A stretch of 64,000 nucleotides of DNA. Origin: Motilimonas pumila. Its GTDB lineage: Bacteria > Pseudomonadota > Gammaproteobacteria > Enterobacterales > CBDFNC01. Both the position numbers and the translations under genes were made by a program. The notes under the pieces are model-generated. The model was not told the origin of the DNA. It saw only the letters and a program-made list of their open reading frames with translations, and made no database searches. Positions 27,027 through 34,850 of the stretch are shown one piece after another. The stretch spans positions 62,001-126,000 of the forward strand of contig NZ_QZCH01000004.1 in the NCBI RefSeq assembly GCF_003596335.1, read 5' to 3'. Each line of letters starts with the position of its first letter. Position 1 is the first letter of the stretch.

Positions 27027-27635
27027 ATGAAATACTTGTTAACACTGTTTATAACTGTTTTTAGCTTTCTGCCGTTGGCTCAAGCTGCAAAATATGAAGA
27101 AAACACACACTACGAAGTGATCAAAGAAGTGGCGACACAAGAGCCTGAAGTAATGGAGTACTTCTCTTACTTTTGTCCTCATTGTTATAAATTTTACCCG
27201 TTTGTGGCACAAATTAAAGAGCGCGTAGATCCTGGTGTTACCTTCAAAAAGAACCACGTTGAGTTCTTAGGTGGCGACATGGGGCCGGAGCTCACTCGTG
27301 CATTCGCAGTGGCAGAAGTGCTTAAAGTGGAACCTGAGCTGTCGCAAGCTATGTTCTCTGCAATCCATGACAAAAAACAACGTATGGCGAATGTAGATGA
27401 CGTCAAAGCCGTATTTGAAACCATAGGTATTAACGGTGAAAAATATGACTCAGTAGCAAAGAGCTTTTCGGTAAACGGCAAGCTTAAGCAAATGGCTCGT
27501 AATACAGAGCAAGCCGAGATCCGTGGCACACCTGCGATTGTGGTTAATGGTAAGTACAAAGTAATTGCCCGCTCAGTGCCTAGTCTTGAAGAGTACTCTG
27601 CGCTGGTTAATTACCTGGTTAAAAAGACCGACTAG
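27027..27635 (+). CDS. dsbA: thiol:disulfide interchange protein DsbA
   Basis: A 202-residue periplasmic oxidase that inserts disulfides into exported proteins. The signal peptide is about residues 1-20, ending AQA. The active site is CPHC (Cys50-Cys53) within YFSYFCPHCYKF, and the cis-proline loop is RGTPAIVVNG. GATAAAGGAA precedes the ATG. Last gene of the yihD-ccoG-srkA-dsbA run, closed by the hairpin at 27672. Confidence 0.96.
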   Translation: MKYLLTLFITVFSFLPLAQAAKYEENTHYEVIKEVATQEPEVMEYFSYFCPHCYKFYPFVAQIKERVDPGVTFKKNHVEFLGGDMGPELTRAFAVAEVLKVEPELSQAMFSAIHDKKQRMANVDDVKAVFETIGINGEKYDSVAKSFSVNGKLKQMARNTEQAEIRGTPAIVVNGKYKVIARSVPSLEEYSALVNYLVKKTD

Positions 27636-27671
27636 TCGCTAGGCTAACCGGCTCAAAAAATGCACCTTTCA

Positions 27672-27703
27672 TAAGCCGCTCAATAGAGCGGCTTATTTGT
27701 TTA
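27672..27703 (+). terminator. intrinsic terminator after dsbA
   Basis: A perfect 10-bp stem, TAAGCCGCTC/GAGCGGCTTA, with loop AATA is followed by TTTGTTTA. Confidence 0.85.
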
Positions 27704-27719
27704 TACTCTGAGGTCGATA

Positions 27720-28184
27720 ATGGAGAAAGTACTCGTCAGCGCTTGTTTGTTAGGTGCCCCCGTGCGCTATGATGGCACCAGTAAAGCGGTGCAGCACCCT
27801 CTTTTGTCTCGGTGGCAACAGGAAGGACGATTAATCGCCCTTTGTCCTGAACAAGCGGGAGGTTTATCGACACCTAGAGCGCCAGCTGAAAGGCAAGGTG
27901 AGCGTGTTATCACGGTGCAAGGACAAGATGTAACAGCGGCATTTTTACGAGGTGCTCAGCATGCACTAAGCACCTGTTTACGCCATAATATTAGCTTTGC
28001 CATCTTAAAAGAAAATAGCCCTTCTTGCGGAGTAACTCAGGCTTATGATGGCAGTTTTCAGGGACAGTTAGTCACTGGTGAGGGAGTCACAACTGCATTA
28101 CTACGTCAGCATGGTATTGCGGTATTTAGTGAACAACAGCTTGAGCGATTAGAGCAGAGGTTAAAAAAAATCCTTTCCCGGTGA
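27720..28184 (+). CDS. DUF523 family protein (YbbK-like)
   Basis: A 154-residue protein with the DUF523 pattern: VSACLLGAPVRYDG at the N-terminus, LCPEQAGGLSTPR, and AILKENSPSCG. The conserved cysteines (in SACLLG, LCPE and SPSCG) suggest a metal or Fe-S site. Function unknown. The last codons and stop lie within the hairpin that terminates the convergent chitinase gene. Confidence 0.88.
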   Translation: MEKVLVSACLLGAPVRYDGTSKAVQHPLLSRWQQEGRLIALCPEQAGGLSTPRAPAERQGERVITVQGQDVTAAFLRGAQHALSTCLRHNISFAILKENSPSCGVTQAYDGSFQGQLVTGEGVTTALLRQHGIAVFSEQQLERLEQRLKKILSR

Positions 28185-28205
28185 ATGGGCCTACACCGGG
28201 AAAGG
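28163..28205 (-). terminator. terminator of chitinase 1, overlapping the DUF523 gene end
   Basis: A perfect 12-bp inverted repeat (CCTTTCCCGGTG and its complement) has eight A residues on its left, which read as a T tract on the minus strand. It therefore terminates the chitinase transcript. The left arm covers the final codons and stop of the plus-strand DUF523 gene. Confidence 0.85.
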
Positions 28206-28259
28206 GCTCCTGGGATCAGTGGAGCAAATATAGCTGAGCGAGGAAAACCTCCCTTGCAA

Positions 28260-29630
28260 CTATTTGGTTTTGTGGCCAAGTCCTTTGTTCATCGCTTTTA
28301 ACAAAGAGCCGTCATCCGAGGTGATTTCCCACGAATATATGCCACCGTAGCCTTTATCGATTACAAATTTTGCTTTTGCTTTTATCGATCTAGGGTCGTC
28401 AAATGTAATGAAGCCACCGTTATTTTTGTTGTAAACATATGCTGCTTCAGCGTCTTCATCATAACCGTATTCATAACCACCTTGGTCCATGTAACGGCGC
28501 ATGATTTCCTTGTAAGTAAACAGTCCCGCTTCACCCCCATTGGGGTTCGCTAAGGCTTTACCTTCGGTACCGCTTTCTGGGAATTGTTCCGGTTTTTCCC
28601 ATTTAGCGCCTTCCCAACCTCGGCCATAAAATGCTGCGCCGATGACAAGTTTTTCTTTCGGAACACCTGCGGTTTCTAACGTAGTCAGCATGCTTTCTAC
28701 GCTGATACCCCATACGGTGTCTTTCGTTGCGTGTAAGTTGGTTAAGTGGCCCACCTTAGGCCCCCAACCGCCGAAGAAATCGTATGTCATGGCAAAAACG
28801 TAATCTAAGTATTGTTGTGTTTCTTGCCAGTCAATTGCTTCGACCTTGCTACCCGCGCCGCTAACGGCAGCCGATAGCTCGTATTTTCTACCCGTTTTTT
28901 TAGCCAGTGCATCCAATTCTTCACGTAGCTCTTTCATTAGCAAGGTATATGCTTTGCGCTCATTGGCTTTTTCTTCATCGGTTAGCGATGTACCACGCCA
29001 AGCAACATGAGAATTACCTTCACCGCCAGGGTACTCCCAGTCAATGTCGATACCGCCAAAGAAGTCATATTTTGCGATGAGTGCCACGGCACTTTTTACA
29101 AAATTCTTTCTGCCTTCTTCTGATTTAGCCATTTGGTGGAAAGGTTCAGACAAAGTCCAGCCACCAAACGAAGGTAAGATAACCAAGTCTGGGTTCTGCT
29201 GGTATATCTTTTTCAGCTCACCAAAATGTCCGTAGTACTCTTGCTCAGCTGGCTTTTTATCAAACTTAACTTCGAGCGCGGCTTCTGTGTCTGCGATAAC
29301 CGCACTGAAAGGCGGCTTATCTTTGCAAGTTTCCGCAAGAGACTTTTTAAGGCCTTCAGCAACGTAGTTATGTTCACCACAGAGAGTCAGGAAAGCATAA
29401 ATTACATGGGTCATGTTTTTAACCGGCATATTGCGAACGGTATAAACTTCACCTTGTAAACGCCAATCTGGGAAGTAGGTAGCGACTACTTTACCAGAGG
29501 TATTGTTGTATTCTTTATAAGGACGGGTTTTGGGTGCCTCTACATAACGAGAGTCTGCGTAGGCAAATGAAATAGAAGAAGCTAATAGTGCACCTGAGAG
29601 CGCTGATAGCTTAAAAATATTGGATGTCAT
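28260..29630 (-). CDS. secreted GH18 chitinase (chitinase 1)
   Basis: A 456-residue single-domain glycoside hydrolase 18. The start at 29630 is chosen because GGAAGG stands eight bases upstream and the signal peptide (about 1-26, ending FAYA) then begins at once; longer in-frame starts exist. The substrate-binding strand FGGWTLS and the catalytic block GGIDIDWEYPGG are present with the acid Glu199. The first position of the family DxxDxDxE motif is Gly here, while the second and third Asp and the Glu remain, so activity is likely. No chitin-binding module is attached. Last of the three chitin-locus genes on this strand. Confidence 0.9.
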   Translation of the reverse strand: MTSNIFKLSALSGALLASSISFAYADSRYVEAPKTRPYKEYNNTSGKVVATYFPDWRLQGEVYTVRNMPVKNMTHVIYAFLTLCGEHNYVAEGLKKSLAETCKDKPPFSAVIADTEAALEVKFDKKPAEQEYYGHFGELKKIYQQNPDLVILPSFGGWTLSEPFHQMAKSEEGRKNFVKSAVALIAKYDFFGGIDIDWEYPGGEGNSHVAWRGTSLTDEEKANERKAYTLLMKELREELDALAKKTGRKYELSAAVSGAGSKVEAIDWQETQQYLDYVFAMTYDFFGGWGPKVGHLTNLHATKDTVWGISVESMLTTLETAGVPKEKLVIGAAFYGRGWEGAKWEKPEQFPESGTEGKALANPNGGEAGLFTYKEIMRRYMDQGGYEYGYDEDAEAAYVYNKNNGGFITFDDPRSIKAKAKFVIDKGYGGIYSWEITSDDGSLLKAMNKGLGHKTK

Positions 29631-30126
29631 TTGCATCACCTTCCTTGTTTGACGTGGTTGAAATATTGTCAGATTTTTATGGTTAATCATAGTCGGCCTA
29701 ATTTAGGACATCATGGTATGTACAATAAACGCATGAATAACAGTATGTTACCGCTATCTTTCCTGCAAGTCGTCTTCATTGATGGATCTCAGAAAAGTGA
29801 TATAGATATGCTATTTAGCTGTTAGATATGGCTACAAACCGTGTTACTTACAGACATACTAAGCCAAGGGTTCATAGGTATAGAATAGAGTTAAAGTGAA
29901 ACCAAATACCAAATTAAAACAATCACTTGAAAGCTTACAAGGATAATTGATAAATGTTGAAATGATCCGTTAACCGTATCTTTTTAACGGTTTAACTGGG
30001 TACTATTGGTCTATTTCTTTGACTAAAAATGTAATATCGTTGCATAAAGATTGAATGTGACGTCGCCCGCACAAATAAAACATAGTACATAAGCCTGTTT
30101 TATGACAGCTTGTCACGGCATTAGTT
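29631..30126. other. intergenic region between chitinases 1 and 2
   Basis: 496 bp without a plausible gene. It must hold the promoter of chitinase 1. Visible structure: an imperfect inverted repeat GTTAACCGT/ACGGTTTAAC at 29969-29996 without a T tract, and TTCATTGAT at 29775-29783, similar to the repeat upstream of chitinase 2. Nothing else recognised. Confidence 0.6.
29969..29996. repeat. inverted repeat upstream of chitinase 1, possible operator
   Basis: GTTAACCGT and ACGGTTTAAC are separated by nine bases, with one inserted base in the right arm. There is no T run on either side, so a terminator is unlikely. Confidence 0.35.
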
Positions 30127-31515
30127 TTATAAATGCAGCGGCTTCCAAGGGCCCCATTGTGATTGGCTAGGAGGTTCGCCTTGAGTCCACCATTTTGCTT
30201 GCCATTGCTGATCTTGGTAGTTAACTATCTCCCCAGATAGATAAATACGATTATCGCGCCAATCTTCCGCTATGGCTGGTGTAGGCAAAACGATAGGCTC
30301 GTTTAATAACTCTGAGGTTGCAGTATGGACTTGGGGTGGAATTGCTACAGGGATGAGCGTGGGAGGCAAGGTCGCTGGATAATCAAACACTTCGCGCCAC
30401 GGTCCCCACACAGTGGTGCCCGGTTCGGTACCTTGAGTCCACCACTTTGCTTGATAAGTGATATGGTTGTGGCGGACACGATCTCCGCCTATGTAAACCT
30501 CATTGCTTTGCCAACGTGCCTCTTGGGGAGGAATACTCGGCGCTGTAGTTGGGGCAAAGAGTATTAGGCTGTCATTACTTTCACACAAACTATTGGGCTG
30601 CTGATTTAACTCTGCGTGAATTGCGCTTAACAGTGACCACTCTGTTTGTGCATCTTGACTGAGTTCCCACAACATAATGCCGCCACCTTTAGCTTGGGCC
30701 AGCGCAGTTTTTTTCCGTATGGTGGTTAATCCATTATAGAAATTACCGTTAATTTCGTCGTGACACGCAGCCGCAGGATTAGCGGCAATAATATCGTTAT
30801 AACTCTGCCAACTTGGCCGTGCATAAAGGGGGACTCCAAGTACCAGTTTACTCGGCTCAACACCTCGTTGTGACCAGTAATTAAGGCTAGCCTGAGCTAT
30901 CTCCATACTTGAATGGTGATGATCGTTTGCATCGTATGCCATCAGATTAAAAAAATCGATGTGAGGTAACGCTTCTTTAGCTATCCCCGCAGCTGTTGGA
31001 CCATATGCGATTACCGCGGCACTTAAGTATTTATTGTGTGGCTTTAATGCTTGGTTTAAGGCGTGTACTAATAGCGTATAATTAGCGCTGCTAACGCCCG
31101 GATCCGGGTATTCCCAATCTAAGTCGATACCGTCTAAGTCATACCTGTGCACCAAGGCTAATACTTGGTCAACAAACACTTGCCGGCTTGATGCAGATGC
31201 GGCTAAGGTCTCGAATGCGCTATCATTACCTTGATTCCAGCCGCCGATAGCCACGCCAGCTAGCTTACCAGCACTGTGAGCGCGACTGACCATTTCTATC
31301 AGTCGTTGTGGTTGCGATATTGGCTGTAACGTACCATCCGAGTTGGGTAATACAAACGCATAATTCAAGTGAGTAAGTTTGTCGTATTGTACCGCGTCTA
31401 AGCTGCCCTGCCAGGATGGCAGGTAACCGACCACTTTAAATTGCTCATTTGCTGCCGCGACATGAATACTACTCAGTAACCATGCGCTCGCTAAAAAAAT
31501 CAGTCGCTGTAACAT
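30127..31515 (-). CDS. secreted GH18 chitinase with two chitin-binding modules (chitinase 2)
   Basis: A 462-residue secreted chitinase. Signal peptide about 1-22 (ending VAAA), GH18 domain about 25-315, a proline-rich linker, then two CBM5/12-type chitin-binding modules (about 336-380 and 417-460), each with AKWWTQG and WGPW aromatic clusters. The catalytic motif is complete: DGIDLDWEYP with Asp128, Asp131, Asp133 and Glu135. The ribosome-binding site is poor (CAGGA directly abuts the ATG), but the signal peptide supports this start. The terminator of the upstream sensor gene and a 168-bp gap suggest its own promoter. Confidence 0.92.
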   Translation of the reverse strand: MLQRLIFLASAWLLSSIHVAAANEQFKVVGYLPSWQGSLDAVQYDKLTHLNYAFVLPNSDGTLQPISQPQRLIEMVSRAHSAGKLAGVAIGGWNQGNDSAFETLAASASSRQVFVDQVLALVHRYDLDGIDLDWEYPDPGVSSANYTLLVHALNQALKPHNKYLSAAVIAYGPTAAGIAKEALPHIDFFNLMAYDANDHHHSSMEIAQASLNYWSQRGVEPSKLVLGVPLYARPSWQSYNDIIAANPAAACHDEINGNFYNGLTTIRKKTALAQAKGGGIMLWELSQDAQTEWSLLSAIHAELNQQPNSLCESNDSLILFAPTTAPSIPPQEARWQSNEVYIGGDRVRHNHITYQAKWWTQGTEPGTTVWGPWREVFDYPATLPPTLIPVAIPPQVHTATSELLNEPIVLPTPAIAEDWRDNRIYLSGEIVNYQDQQWQAKWWTQGEPPSQSQWGPWKPLHL

Positions 31516-31585
31516 TCCTGTCGACCCAGTACGTCATCCTTGAAGGTGGGTAAATACCCAATTTGGAGAGAATAATGACAACTTC

Positions 31586-31625
31586 TCATTGAAAAGTGAA
31601 TGACTTATCACAATTTTCATTGAAA
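31586..31625. repeat. direct repeats upstream of chitinase 2
   Basis: TCATTGAAA occurs at 31586-31594 and again at 31617-31625. The 31-bp spacing is about three helical turns, placing both on the same face of DNA. LytTR proteins bind direct repeats, but their known spacing is nearer two turns, so assignment to the neighbouring LytTR protein is speculative. Confidence 0.35.
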
Positions 31626-31646
31626 TTTATTAATTCGAATGAGAAG

Positions 31647-31679
31647 AAAAACGCTTTGCTGCGCTCAAAGGCGCAGCAA
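31647..31679 (-). terminator. terminator after the GH18-LytTR sensor gene
   Basis: On the minus strand a 9-bp stem TTGCTGCGC/GCGCAGCAA is followed after four bases by TTTTTCTTCT. It lies directly after the sensor stop codon and separates the sensor from chitinase 2. Confidence 0.65.
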
Positions 31680-31683
31680 TGGC

Positions 31684-34479
31684 CTAATAAAACCAGTGTG
31701 GGAAATGTTGCTTCAGCACGGGAATGTAAGGTCGCGCGATAGGGATTTTCTGATTATCCACTTCAACCTCATATTTCAGTTTGCTAATTTGTTGTATGCG
31801 AATCACCTTTTTCGGGTTGACCAACCATGAGCGGTGAACTTGTAATAAGGCGTCGTCATCAAAATACATTTTGATGGTTTTCAGCCTTAAGGATAAATAA
31901 GTGGGATCAGCTTGGTTTGGCATGTAGATGCCGCTGTAACCATTTTCAGCTTTAATATAAGACAGCTTATCTTTGCGAGATGCAATTTCATATAGCTCGG
32001 ACAATAATTGCGGCTCTTTGGTGATTTCGTGTAGCTGACGACGAACCATCTGTATTTGCGCAACTAAGCTGTGGTAGTAATAGATATCTTCTTCACCCAA
32101 TGGCTCGCGACTGTAAAGCTGGAATTTATAGTCATCAAGGTCCGGGTGAGATATAGACACTCCATCATCTACTTTATCATCCTCTTCAGTATTACTGTGT
32201 ACCAGGTTATCACCGCGCATCACTTCTACTTTCGGATGTTTAGGGTCATTGACAAAAACATCAAATGCCTCTTTTACTAACTCATTGATATCTTTTATTT
32301 TTGTTGCTTGGGATGAAAAGTGCTGCAAGGTCTTCAAGCGTTCTGCAGTTGGCTCTAATGAGGTTGAATCAGACGGTTTTTCGGCTGTTTGAACATCACG
32401 GGAAGAAGCTTGGGCAGTCGGTGCTTGTGTGCTTGGAGTCACTTGAATCTCAGGAAGTTTTTCAGGCTCTTGCTTAGAGCTTAGCAAGGTTAATACGCAG
32501 CTCTGTTGCTTATCACTCGAGTGATAATGAATCTCTGCTCCTAACAGGTTTACACACTGTTTAATAGCCGTCATGTTGGGTAACTGCGCTATGCTGATGC
32601 TTGGTGCGGGGCCATTCACCGCAATCGTTAAGCTAACGTGGCGCGTATCTAGCTCAGTGGTGAGAGTGATTTTTTCGTGCTTATTAGCGCTGTCTGCTGC
32701 CCATGAGAGTAATGTGATCAACAGCTTTTGTAAGTAACTCGGGTCGGCAATGACCATGGTTCGCTTAGCAATGCCTAAATTAGACAGCTGAACTTTTTTG
32801 CTTTCAAAGTATGGGGATAATATATTGCCACATACATACAAGCTGTCGTTAATATCCACGCTTTCTGGTTCAGGTTGCCGCGGGCTATGAGACAAGGTAG
32901 TGTCTTGCAGCAAATGGTGTACTAAATAATTCAGTTGCTGACCAGTTTGGCCAACCTGCAACATTTGCGTATAGCTAGGTTCGGTAATCGACTCAGAGTG
33001 CTGAGGTAATCGCTGGGCTAAGGCAGCAATGCCCTGTAAAGGATTATTCAGTTGTTGCAACTGCGACTTTAATTTTAGGTATTGATTACGATCTCGAAGG
33101 TCGAGCTCTTCTTCTTTTCGCTGTAAATATATCAAACGCAGCAAAATACTCGACATTACTACCAAAAACGCCACGGTTAACCAGATTCGAGCTTTATAAG
33201 TTTGATAAAACAGCTTGCCTTTGAAGGCAATGGCCTGCCAAGGGTACATTATGGTGTGCAACGTGCGCAGCAATGAATCTTTGCCTTTCACGTCGTTGTG
33301 TATTTGCCTTAACGCAATGCCAGCCAAATTATTGCTTTCAATATAGGCCACTTTCGCGGTAAGGGACTTTTCGTTTTCAAAAGTAATAAAATGGCCATTA
33401 TTTTTGTTCGGGTTATAAAGCCAGTTCATTTTAGCTTCATCGTCCCAGAATAATTGGTACTCGGGATCGTCCATAAAGCCGATTAAATGACCTCGACTAT
33501 ATAAACCTTGGCGTCCGGTACCAGATGAATCCCAGCTACCCCAACTTACCGCGCCAGCCTCTTCAAATAAGCCGTTATTAGTTTGCTCTACTTGGTCCCA
33601 ACCGGTGGCAAACGCGGCGGCGTTCAAGACTACTTTATGGCTGGGTGCTCCGGCATCAAGTACACTTTGAATCGCTTGGTTAATTGAATTTTGTTCCGTG
33701 TCAAAACCTTGCAGCTTTTGTCGCGTGCTTGGGCCAAGGTAGAGCGGTCCAATGTGGTTGGTTACCTGCTCCCACCAACCATGCATGTAAGCAGTTGTTA
33801 AACTTATATAATCTAAGTATTTAGAAACGTCTCTTACCAGCCATTTATCGGTGTACTCAGGTGCCGCGGATACTGAAGCGATTAATAGGAACTTTTTATT
33901 TCGGTCATTACCGAGCAGATGAAGAGCGCGATTTAGCTCTATCATCAGCTTGAGGTAATTCGCTTTGTCTGCCTCAAGACCTTGTTGCTCAACACGTTTT
34001 GAAGCAATAGGATAAATCCAATCAATTTCGATGCCGTCAAACTGGTACTGAAGCATGAATTCAAGAGCGCTCTCTACAAAGTTAGCTCTAAGCTCGTCAT
34101 CGGCAGCAATGTTGGAAAAATGGTCGGAGCGACCCCAGCCGCCGATAGAAATAAGGGTTTTTAACTGTGGGTTAGCTTCTTTGGCAAGCACCATTTGGCC
34201 AAAGGTGCCAGCAAAGTCGGCTTCTTCTTCAGAGCCCGGGTAGGCTTGTGAAATGTCAGCGAATTCATCGCCCACGTCGACATAGCCGTCTTCATCTACT
34301 TTGGCAGATTTATAGACTAGATGAGTCACCTGAGCTAAGGGGATATCATTAATATGATAGCTAGGGCTGTAAGTTGCCCATTGATTGTAATAAGCAAAGA
34401 TGACTTTCTCTTCTGAAGCGTAAGAGGCACTTGAAAAAAAACAGCTAAAGGCGCTCAGAAATAGCAACAAAAAACGCAT
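31684..34479 (-). CDS. membrane-anchored pseudo-chitinase / kinase-like / LytTR regulator
   Basis: A 931-residue fusion; numbering is from the ATG at 34479, preferred to a TTG four codons earlier. Order: signal sequence (1-21), GH18 domain (about 23-410), one transmembrane helix (about 431-452, LTVAFLVVMSSILLRLIYL), a kinase-like region (about 465-670), a charged Ser/Thr/Pro linker, and a C-terminal LytTR DNA-binding domain (about 833-928; SYIKAENGY, VHRSWLVNP). The GH18 active-site block reads DGIEIDWIYP (148-157): the catalytic Glu is Ile155 and one Asp is Glu, so it should bind but not cleave. The kinase H box is LQQLNNPLQGI, without the His, and the N and G boxes are eroded. It probably senses chitin fragments in the periplasm and controls the downstream chitinases. 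Domains seen; role inferred. Confidence 0.85.
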   Translation of the reverse strand: MRFLLLFLSAFSCFFSSASYASEEKVIFAYYNQWATYSPSYHINDIPLAQVTHLVYKSAKVDEDGYVDVGDEFADISQAYPGSEEEADFAGTFGQMVLAKEANPQLKTLISIGGWGRSDHFSNIAADDELRANFVESALEFMLQYQFDGIEIDWIYPIASKRVEQQGLEADKANYLKLMIELNRALHLLGNDRNKKFLLIASVSAAPEYTDKWLVRDVSKYLDYISLTTAYMHGWWEQVTNHIGPLYLGPSTRQKLQGFDTEQNSINQAIQSVLDAGAPSHKVVLNAAAFATGWDQVEQTNNGLFEEAGAVSWGSWDSSGTGRQGLYSRGHLIGFMDDPEYQLFWDDEAKMNWLYNPNKNNGHFITFENEKSLTAKVAYIESNNLAGIALRQIHNDVKGKDSLLRTLHTIMYPWQAIAFKGKLFYQTYKARIWLTVAFLVVMSSILLRLIYLQRKEEELDLRDRNQYLKLKSQLQQLNNPLQGIAALAQRLPQHSESITEPSYTQMLQVGQTGQQLNYLVHHLLQDTTLSHSPRQPEPESVDINDSLYVCGNILSPYFESKKVQLSNLGIAKRTMVIADPSYLQKLLITLLSWAADSANKHEKITLTTELDTRHVSLTIAVNGPAPSISIAQLPNMTAIKQCVNLLGAEIHYHSSDKQQSCVLTLLSSKQEPEKLPEIQVTPSTQAPTAQASSRDVQTAEKPSDSTSLEPTAERLKTLQHFSSQATKIKDINELVKEAFDVFVNDPKHPKVEVMRGDNLVHSNTEEDDKVDDGVSISHPDLDDYKFQLYSREPLGEEDIYYYHSLVAQIQMVRRQLHEITKEPQLLSELYEIASRKDKLSYIKAENGYSGIYMPNQADPTYLSLRLKTIKMYFDDDALLQVHRSWLVNPKKVIRIQQISKLKYEVEVDNQKIPIARPYIPVLKQHFPHWFY

Positions 34480-34850
34480 GGGGTGTATCAAATCCTTTAT
34501 ATCTAGGCCATTCTTTCGGCACTATCGCTCTAGTCATGACGAAGCGTTCAATTAGAAACCAGCCGTGTTCCAGACGCAAACAGCATCTCACTTGGCTGTG
34601 ATCTCCATATCGAAAACTAATCCTTTAGTTTAACTCCCCACGACCACGCGCTATTCGAAAAATAATTAATTAGTCAAAAAACAATACCGAAATTTAAATA
34701 ATAGCCACTAAGTTAAAGAAGCCGGCTTCGGTAGAATGCATTGGCTCATTGTATTATATAGCGTATTGTAACTAAACTTTTGTTAATTCGATCCTTATTG
34801 TTATATTTTTTATTCAAATTAAGATCGCACCTCACTTTTACTAAGGGGTT
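34480..34850. other. divergent promoter region, sensor gene / acyl-CoA synthetase
   Basis: 371 bp, AT-rich, no coding frame or RNA seen. It must contain promoters for both the minus-strand sensor gene and the plus-strand acyl-CoA synthetase. No confident operator is recognised; a CTCATTGTA near 34744 faintly resembles the TCATTGAAA repeat before chitinase 2. Confidence 0.5.

Noticed and set aside
31596-31611. GTGA-N8-TCAC as a CRP site upstream of chitinase 2
   Set aside because: CRP sites have six bases between the half-sites, not eight, and the outer bases do not match well.
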